11,374 nt of DNA. It comes from CAYOSU01 sp964541255 (GTDB lineage: Bacteria > Bacillota > Clostridia > Christensenellales > CAMQZB01). The notes beneath the pieces are model-generated. The model was not told the origin of the DNA. It saw nothing but the letters and a program-made list of their open reading frames with translations, and did not search any database. The position numbers were made by a program, and so were the translations under genes. The stretch lies in contig CAZIPL010000048.1 in NCBI GenBank assembly GCA_964541255.1, positions 1 through 11,374 of the forward strand, written 5' to 3'. This document shows, piece by piece, positions 1 to 5,386 of the stretch (position 1 is its first letter; every line of letters begins with the position of its first letter).

Positions 1-136
1 GTATTTCTTTTACGAAATAGTTTATGAGTTTCAAAGGCTCTTTTTCAAGACCTGCCTTGTAAAACTCTTTAATCTGTTCTTTTGTAAGCCTAAACGCCGT
101 TTGAGATTTTTCTATCGTAAGCCGTTTTCTAAGAAT
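1..136 (-). pseudogene. Possible C-terminal remnant of a large serine recombinase, open at the left edge
   Basis: Read on the minus strand from 136 towards 1, one frame stays open for about 45 codons and looks like real protein: charged and hydrophobic residues alternate, including the stretches RLTKEQIKEFYKAGLEKEP and LKLINYFVKEI. From memory, this resembles the region near the C-terminus of large serine recombinases, where a 'LTKEQI..F' helix is followed by a hydrophobic 'LI..FV..I' helix. The frame closes with a TAA at 137-139 and contains no ATG, GTG or TTG start and no ribosome binding site upstream. The N-terminal catalytic and DNA-binding parts are therefore absent from this window, and nothing in the AT-rich DNA just upstream looks like them. 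I infer a 5'-truncated relic, or a gene broken by a frameshift, left by a mobile element. The family call is tentative because only about 45 residues are visible. Confidence 0.35.
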
Positions 137-380
137 TTATTTGAGTCTTTTTTATATAAAAACAGTTGTTGCAATAACGTTAATCAACAAACATCTCAAG
201 TTTTCTAATTCGGATTTTTAATGCTTATTAAATTACTAATTCATTCATACTTGAGGTATAATCATTTTCTATTTTCAGAATAGTTTCGATTTTTCAAAAG
301 TCATCTAAAACGCGTCAATTATCTTTGATTTTATTTCATATAATCATACATATTTATTGTGATGTTTTTTCAAAAACCCC
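137..380. other. AT-rich intergenic region upstream of the lacZ promoter
   Basis: No credible open reading frame lies between the recombinase-like fragment and the lacZ promoter. The only structure I can support is a nested dyad at 166-190: TTGTTG and CAACAA arms surround the 8-bp palindrome TAACGTTA at 175-182. The rest is low-complexity A/T-rich DNA. Confidence 0.5.
166..190. repeat. Nested inverted repeat upstream of lacZ
   Basis: The outer arms are TTGTTG (166-171) and CAACAA (185-190). The inner palindrome is TAACGTTA (175-182). The two centres are offset by half a base, so this is an imperfect composite dyad. It lies about 190 bp upstream of the lacZ -35 box, and a regulatory role is only a possibility. 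Confidence 0.3.
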
Positions 381-409
381 TTGATTATTTCGTTTTTTGA
401 TTATATAAT
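381..409 (+). promoter_or_regulatory. Predicted sigma-A promoter of lacZ
   Basis: A TTGATT -35 box (381-386) and a perfect TATAAT -10 box (404-409) are separated by exactly 17 bp. This predicts transcription starting near 416 and a leader of about 40 nt. The octamer TTGATTAT occurs twice, at 381-388 and 397-404. The in-frame TTG at 381 is the -35 box itself, so it cannot be the lacZ start codon. Confidence 0.75.
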
Positions 410-445
410 AATTATAATAAAATGCGGTTATTGTGACGTGTTTAT

Positions 446-451
446 AGGAGG
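446..451 (+). promoter_or_regulatory. Ribosome binding site that fixes the lacZ start
   Basis: A perfect AGGAGG lies 4 nt before the ATG at 456. It selects this start over the in-frame upstream TTG at 381, which has no Shine-Dalgarno sequence. Confidence 0.85.
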
Positions 452-455
452 AATT

Positions 456-3425
456 ATGAAGTACAATATCGATAAGACAAATTACAAAACTTTTGACATT
501 ATCGAAATCAACAAGCTTCCGGCAAGAGCATACTTTATTCCGTATCCTGATTTAGAAAGTGCGGATAAAGTTTCTTTGACGGAAAAGAGATATAACTCGT
601 CTCTTGTCAAATGCTTAAACGGATCTTGGGATTTCAAGTTTTATCCGATTCCCAAAGAGCTTCCCGACGTTCTCGATACGGAAGCTATAACTTGGGATAA
701 AATGGACGTGCCGACCTGTTGGCAGTTTAGGGGAATCGATAGACCTTTTTATATAAATATAAGGTATCAATATAGGTATAACCCGCCGTTTATACCCGAA
801 GAAGAAAAGGTCGGAAAGGTATATTCTAATCTTTGGAATGAGGATAATAAATTCTTATGTTCAAAAACTCCGAAGACTGACGAATATAATTTCGTCGGAG
901 TATACAGAACCTTTATCGATATAAACGATGTTTCCAAAAAGCATATAATTTCTTTCTTGGGTGTTGCTTCGTGTCTCGACTTATATGTTAACGGTAAGTT
1001 CGTGGGTTATTCCGAGGGTGCTCACAACACTGCAGAATTCGATTTGACGGAATATTTAACGGCTGGCAAAAACGAATTGCTCGCAGTAGTACATCGTTGG
1101 TGTAACGGGACGTATCTCGAGTGTCAGGATATGTTCAGAAACAACGGTATTTTCAGAGACGTTTTGCTTCGTGAAGAAGATAATAACTCGGTTAAAGATT
1201 TTGTGGTCAAAACGGCAAGAAAAGACTCCGAAAAACGCATTTATGACTTGAACTTGACGGTAGAAACCTATTCTGATATCGAAGTCAAGGCAACGCTAAA
1301 AGGACACGGAATCGAAAAAGAACTTACTGCTGTTTCGAATAACGGCAAAGCTGAGATTTCCTTTAACGATCTTGAGGTTTTGGAATGGAACGCCGAAGAG
1401 CCTAATCTTTATTCTTTATATATCGAAACGCCGACGTCAATAATAAAACAAGACGTAGGATTCAAAACAGTTGAAATAAAGGGCGATAAGATTTATTTCA
1501 ACAACAAGCTTTTCAAGCTTCGCGGCGTCAACCATCACGATACGAGCTGTACCGACGGTTATTATATGAGACCCGAAGAGATCGAGAGAGATGTCAGACT
1601 TGTTAAAGAATATAACGGAAATGCAATAAGAACTTCGCATTATCCTCCGGATCCGCTTCTTATCGAAGAAGCATCGCATTTGGGCGTTTATATTATCGAC
1701 GAAGCTGACATCGAAACTCACGGAGTATTTGCGCAGAAGTTCAAATTCCCGTTTGAATACGATCCATCTATGGATAGAAAGCTTCCTATGACGTATAATG
1801 AGATTTCCGACGATCCGAAGTGGGAGAGGCATTATGTCGATAGAGCGATAAGGCTTTATAACCGCGACAAAAATGCCGTTTGCGTAACGCTTTGGAGCTT
1901 AGGTAACGAATCGGGCGGTTATCATAACCAAGATAAGATGTATGAATACATAAAAGCTCATTCCGACATTCCCGTACATTACGAGTCTGCAATTCACTCT
2001 AAGCGTATCGCTTATGACGTTGCGAGCGAAATGTATACGACACCTAACGTTGTTGCAGAAGTTGGCGAACACAAACATAGAATCAAAGAATATAACGACA
2101 GACCGTATTGGCTTTGCGAATATGCTCATGCAATGGGTGTAGGCCCCGGCGGAATCGAGGATTATTGGAAAGTATTCTATAAATACGATAATTTGTTCGG
2201 CGGTTGCATTTGGGAAATGGTAGATCATGCTGTGCTTCACGAGGACGGAAGTTATACTTACGGCGGCGATCACGGCGAGTGGGCGCACGACGGAAACTTC
2301 TGTGTTGACGGACTTTTCTATCCCGACAGAACGCCGTCTACGGGAGCAAAATTGATGAAGTTCACGTATCGTCCGATTATTGCAACTAAGACTTCTGATA
2401 ACAAGCTTGAATTATTCAACACGCTTTCGTTCAGAAATTCCGACGATTACACTTTGAAATTGAGATATTCCGACGGCACGGAAAATACACTTTCCGTAAG
2501 TGTTGCACCTCTTGAAAGAAAAACAGTCGACGTTGATTTCAAAGACGCTGAATTTGTCTATATTGACGTTATAAGAAACTCCGACGGCGTCGTTGTTTCG
2601 ACTGAGCAGATTAGACTTAAAGAATATACTAACAGCGATGTGGGGAATAAGCTTAAACTTAACGATAGCGCAATTTCCGTAAATGACGGAAAGGTATCTC
2701 TCTTAGGCGTAAACCAAAACGACGAATATACTTTGCTTTACAGAGCACCTACCGACAATGATAGCGGAATGGCTAAGCTTCAGGGACAGCAAGAATACTT
2801 GAACGGTACACAAAAAGTTATTTCTTCTGAAAGAGTCGGCGATAAGTATGTAATAACGAGCAATTTGAAATTCAAGAAGCATACTTTGAATTGCACGGAT
2901 ACTTATGAACTTACCGACAAGGGCGTTTTGGTTACTTCAAAGCTTCATAACGTCAAAGGCAAAGGCTTTGTCCAAAGATTCGGTAAATGCTTCAAGCTCG
3001 ATGAAAGCTTCGACAATGTCGAATACTTTGGAAGAAACGGCGAATCTTATGCTGATATGAAGAATCATACGCAAGTTGAAAAAGTCGTTTGCAAGGTTTG
3101 CGATATGACTGAACCTAATATCAGACCTCAGGAAAGCGGAAACCGTATGGACGTTGAATACGTTAAGCTCAATAACGGAAAGAAGACCGTTACTATAACT
3201 GCAATCGATAAGCCTTTCGAGCTTGCCGTAAAGCGTTATTCCGACAAAGAGCTTTTAGGAATGAAGCATAGGGAAGACGAAAAGCAAAGCGGAGTTTATG
3301 TAACCGTTCAGGCTTTCCAAATGGGCATCGGAACGGGCTCTTGCGGACCTGCAACCTTTAACGAGTATAAATATCCCGTAACGGACGATTACGAATTCAG
3401 ATTCCTCGTAAGCGTAGAAGAATAA
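456..3425 (+). CDS. lacZ: Beta-galactosidase, glycoside hydrolase family 2 (LacZ type)
   Basis: This 989-residue enzyme hydrolyses terminal beta-D-galactosides such as lactose with retention of configuration. It has no signal peptide and should be cytoplasmic. The LacZ domain order is present: N-terminal jelly roll (about 30-215), Ig-like domain (about 220-340), TIM barrel (about 345-640), linking beta domain, and C-terminal Bgal_small_N domain containing RAPTDNDSG at 763-771. Catalytic residues are intact: the acid/base is Glu485 in LGNESGG and the nucleophile is Glu555 in LCEYAHAMG. The metal and substrate site DEADIETHG (415-423) and GVNHHD (357-362) are also present. The length is close to E. 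coli LacZ (1023). The ATG at 456 is chosen because AGGAGG (446-451) precedes it by 4 nt; the longer in-frame extension to 381 begins inside the promoter. A terminator follows at once and no permease or lac regulator is adjacent, so lactose uptake must be encoded elsewhere. Some GH2 relatives prefer other beta-galactosides, so the exact substrate is inferred. Confidence 0.96.
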   Translation: MKYNIDKTNYKTFDIIEINKLPARAYFIPYPDLESADKVSLTEKRYNSSLVKCLNGSWDFKFYPIPKELPDVLDTEAITWDKMDVPTCWQFRGIDRPFYINIRYQYRYNPPFIPEEEKVGKVYSNLWNEDNKFLCSKTPKTDEYNFVGVYRTFIDINDVSKKHIISFLGVASCLDLYVNGKFVGYSEGAHNTAEFDLTEYLTAGKNELLAVVHRWCNGTYLECQDMFRNNGIFRDVLLREEDNNSVKDFVVKTARKDSEKRIYDLNLTVETYSDIEVKATLKGHGIEKELTAVSNNGKAEISFNDLEVLEWNAEEPNLYSLYIETPTSIIKQDVGFKTVEIKGDKIYFNNKLFKLRGVNHHDTSCTDGYYMRPEEIERDVRLVKEYNGNAIRTSHYPPDPLLIEEASHLGVYIIDEADIETHGVFAQKFKFPFEYDPSMDRKLPMTYNEISDDPKWERHYVDRAIRLYNRDKNAVCVTLWSLGNESGGYHNQDKMYEYIKAHSDIPVHYESAIHSKRIAYDVASEMYTTPNVVAEVGEHKHRIKEYNDRPYWLCEYAHAMGVGPGGIEDYWKVFYKYDNLFGGCIWEMVDHAVLHEDGSYTYGGDHGEWAHDGNFCVDGLFYPDRTPSTGAKLMKFTYRPIIATKTSDNKLELFNTLSFRNSDDYTLKLRYSDGTENTLSVSVAPLERKTVDVDFKDAEFVYIDVIRNSDGVVVSTEQIRLKEYTNSDVGNKLKLNDSAISVNDGKVSLLGVNQNDEYTLLYRAPTDNDSGMAKLQGQQEYLNGTQKVISSERVGDKYVITSNLKFKKHTLNCTDTYELTDKGVLVTSKLHNVKGKGFVQRFGKCFKLDESFDNVEYFGRNGESYADMKNHTQVEKVVCKVCDMTEPNIRPQESGNRMDVEYVKLNNGKKTVTITAIDKPFELAVKRYSDKELLGMKHREDEKQSGVYVTVQAFQMGIGTGSCGPATFNEYKYPVTDDYEFRFLVSVEE

Positions 3426-3444
3426 TTATATAGTCTTTAATAGC

Positions 3445-3480
3445 AAAAATACAGCCAATATTTTGGCTGTATTTTTATAT
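3445..3480 (+). terminator. Rho-independent terminator of lacZ
   Basis: A 12-bp perfect stem pairs 3445-3456 with 3465-3476. The core GGCTGT is followed by ATTTTTATAT. The hairpin starts 19 nt after the lacZ stop codon and makes lacZ monocistronic. Confidence 0.88.
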
Positions 3481-3595
3481 TAGGATTTGTTTTAAGAAGA
3501 AAGATTTGAACATTAAAGAGTTACTTTTTATAAAGCAATCGATTATTATAGGTGTTTAATTATTTTAATTAAAATGTAATATGATTTATATCGAT

Positions 3596-3625
3596 TTGAC
3601 TTTTTCGATTTGTCTTCAATCTATT
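3596..3625 (+). promoter_or_regulatory. Tentative promoter of the esterase gene
   Basis: TTGACT (3596-3601) and TCTATT (3620-3625) are separated by 18 bp. The -35 box is good and the -10 box matches consensus at four of six positions. It is favoured mainly because an inverted repeat begins inside the -10 box, as expected for an operator. A weaker alternative uses TTGAAG at 3676 with TATATT at 3701. Confidence 0.35.
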
Positions 3626-3650
3626 CGCAATAATTTATGTTTTGCGAATA
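3622..3650. repeat. 9-bp inverted repeat, candidate operator or leader hairpin
   Basis: TATTCGCAA (3622-3630) and TTGCGAATA (3642-3650) are perfect inverted copies separated by 11 nt, giving a 29-bp dyad. It overlaps the proposed -10 box and start point of the esterase promoter. No U-tract follows, so it is not a normal terminator. It could bind a dimeric repressor or form a hairpin in the 5' leader. Confidence 0.55.
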
Positions 3651-3733
3651 ATTGCCGTAATTCGAAACAATAATATTGAAGTTGTGTATTGCAATCAATT
3701 TATATTGGTGCTAAAATATATTCGAGGTGGAAA

Positions 3734-5062
3734 ATGGAGAGAGTATTTGAAACTAAATGCGGAAAAATCCGCGGTCTTGATTTTGAAGATCATATCGAAG
3801 TAAAAAACGTTATTTATGCGTATACAAAAAGGTTTGAATATCCTGTTGTAGCAACGCATTGGGATGAAGTTATCGACGGAACGAAAGATGGTGCGAACGT
3901 ATATCAAATGGCTTCTTTTTATGAGCCAAATCCCGATGATTTTTACGAGAAAGAGTTTACAAGCCATAAGTCGTATACTTTCACCGAAGATTATTTGACG
4001 TTAGATATAGTCGCTCCTAAAGGCGAAAAATTGCCTGTTTTGATGTTTATTCACGGAGGCGGATACGAAACGGGAATGGTGAACGATTTGCCATACGGAG
4101 GAAGCACGGCTTATGTCGATCAAGGCGTAATACTCGTTTCTATCTCATACAGAATGAATGCGTTCGGGCTTTATAACGACGGGGTTAAATATAAAGGCAA
4201 TTACGGCGTCGCAGACCAAATAGCCGCAATAAACTGGATTCGCGATAATATCGATTCTTTCGGCGGTGACGGAAATAAGATTACTCTAATAGGTCAATCC
4301 GCCGGCGCAATGTCTGTTGACGATTTATGTTTTGTCAAAGAACTTGAGGGAAAAGTGTGTGGTGCAGTTATGATGAGTGGACTTCCGGGCGGCTCGCTGC
4401 CGTTTGATTTTAATTTTTCCACATCGAAAAAATCCCGCGCTTTTTGGAAAAACGTAGAACGTCTATCCGATTGCAAAAACGGTGACGAATTGAAAAACAT
4501 ACCGCCTAAACGTCTTTTCGATTCATACGTTGAAGCAAAAAAACTCAGACATCCTATTGCAACACAGTTCCCGATTGCCGACGGTAATTATATCGAAGAT
4601 TTGCCTAAAAAGCTTTACAAAAAGGGGAAAAGGCTCAATATACCTTATATTTTCGGTGTTACGAGTCAAGATATGATGATTCCCGATTTGATGCTTAAAT
4701 TAAACGCCAAATGGGCAAAGCTTCAAAAAGATAAAATCGGAAGCCCTGTTTATGGATATTTCTTCGATAAAACTCCACCCGGAAACAGTTACATGGCGTT
4801 TCATGCGGTAGATTTATGGTACGTATTCGGTCGGCAAGAAAAGTCTTGGCGTCCGTTTGACGAGCTTGATTATAAGGTACATAGAAAAATGGTTGAAGAA
4901 ATTGCTCATTTTGCTAAATTCGGGAAACCTTGCGATGATTGGAAAGAGTTTTCAAATTCAATGCTTATGTGCTTTGACGACGAAATAGGGAATATGAAGT
5001 CATATAAGCATTGTGTAAATCGAGCAAAATATATTCGAAAGCACCATAAAGGTCCGATGTAA
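3734..5062 (+). CDS. Type-B carboxylesterase, para-nitrobenzyl esterase-like
   Basis: This is a 442-residue alpha/beta-hydrolase of the carboxylesterase type-B (COesterase) family, which hydrolyses carboxylic esters; the natural substrate cannot be read from the sequence. The oxyanion-hole motif HGGGYETG is at 107-114 and the nucleophile elbow GQSAGA has Ser189. The acid is probably Asp313, in GVTSQDM where many relatives have Glu, and the base is His357 in the conserved MAFHAVDLWYVFG block. There is no signal peptide or membrane segment, so it should be cytoplasmic. It is shorter than the roughly 490-550 residues usual for the family. The ATG at 3734 is chosen because GAGGTGG (3724-3730) sits just upstream. 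It is separated from lacZ by a terminator and about 300 bp, so it is not in the same operon, although a role in catabolising acylated carbohydrates would fit the neighbourhood. The family call is firm and the substrate unknown. Confidence 0.9.
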   Translation: MERVFETKCGKIRGLDFEDHIEVKNVIYAYTKRFEYPVVATHWDEVIDGTKDGANVYQMASFYEPNPDDFYEKEFTSHKSYTFTEDYLTLDIVAPKGEKLPVLMFIHGGGYETGMVNDLPYGGSTAYVDQGVILVSISYRMNAFGLYNDGVKYKGNYGVADQIAAINWIRDNIDSFGGDGNKITLIGQSAGAMSVDDLCFVKELEGKVCGAVMMSGLPGGSLPFDFNFSTSKKSRAFWKNVERLSDCKNGDELKNIPPKRLFDSYVEAKKLRHPIATQFPIADGNYIEDLPKKLYKKGKRLNIPYIFGVTSQDMMIPDLMLKLNAKWAKLQKDKIGSPVYGYFFDKTPPGNSYMAFHAVDLWYVFGRQEKSWRPFDELDYKVHRKMVEEIAHFAKFGKPCDDWKEFSNSMLMCFDDEIGNMKSYKHCVNRAKYIRKHHKGPM

Positions 5063-5066
5063 CTTT

Positions 5067-5102
5067 ATTATAATATACTACAAAATTATAATATACTACA
5101 AA
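5067..5102. repeat. Two perfect tandem copies of an 18-bp unit
   Basis: The unit ATTATAATATACTACAAA occurs at 5067-5084 and again at 5085-5102 with no mismatch. It begins 4 nt after the esterase stop codon. It looks like a recent slippage duplication in AT-rich DNA, and no function is evident. Confidence 0.85.
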
Positions 5103-5191
5103 CAAACTTTGAAAATTCCGCAAATAATACGGCTTTTAGGCTAAATTGCAAGACTATCAATGGATAAGCTAAATAATGAAAAATGAAATAT

Positions 5192-5211
5192 AGCTTAATT
5201 CTAAGCTTTTT
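5192..5211 (+). terminator. Weak candidate terminator downstream of the esterase gene
   Basis: AGCTTA (5192-5197) pairs with TAAGCT (5202-5207) over a 4-nt loop and runs into TTTT. The stem is only 6 bp and A/T rich, so the larger hairpin at 5311-5351 is the more likely end of the esterase transcript. Confidence 0.22.
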
Positions 5212-5310
5212 GTAATGAGTGAAAAAATTATTATTAAGTTAGCTTAATAAAACGTAATTGACTCTAATTCGATAATAAAACCCAATACCCAATAAACAAT
5301 TTATATAAAG

Positions 5311-5351
5311 AAAAATCCGACCTATGTTTGAAACGATAGGTCGGATTTTTT
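5311..5351 (-). terminator. Bidirectional terminator between the convergent esterase and ABC genes
   Basis: A 14-15 bp stem pairs 5311-5325 with 5336-5350 around the GC core CCGACCT/AGGTCGG. On the minus strand it ends the ABC transcript with ATTTTTCTTT, 36 nt past the stop codon. On the plus strand it ends in ATTTTTT and can also stop esterase transcripts. Confidence 0.9.
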
Positions 5352-5386
5352 GCCATAATTCGTATATGAAACTGATGAAATCTAAT

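Larger units (their letters stand above)
3481..3733. other. Intergenic region upstream of the esterase gene
   Basis: No coding frame with a ribosome binding site is visible here. The region holds a tentative promoter (3596-3625) and a 9-bp inverted repeat (3622-3650). An in-frame TTG at 3689 could extend the esterase N-terminus by 15 residues, but it has no Shine-Dalgarno sequence. Confidence 0.5.
5063..5310. other. Intergenic region between convergent esterase and ABC genes
   Basis: AT-rich DNA with no credible reading frame. It contains an 18-bp tandem duplication directly after the esterase stop (5067-5102) and a weak A/T hairpin at 5192-5211. It ends at the strong bidirectional terminator at 5311-5351. 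Confidence 0.5.

Noticed and set aside
381..455. N-terminal extension of lacZ by 25 residues from a TTG
   Set aside because: The TTG is the -35 box of the predicted promoter. AGGAGG precedes the ATG at 456, and family alignment begins after it.
1437..2288. Overlapping minus-strand open frames within lacZ
   Set aside because: They are shadows of the conserved GH2 catalytic domain, with no ribosome binding sites and low-complexity translations.
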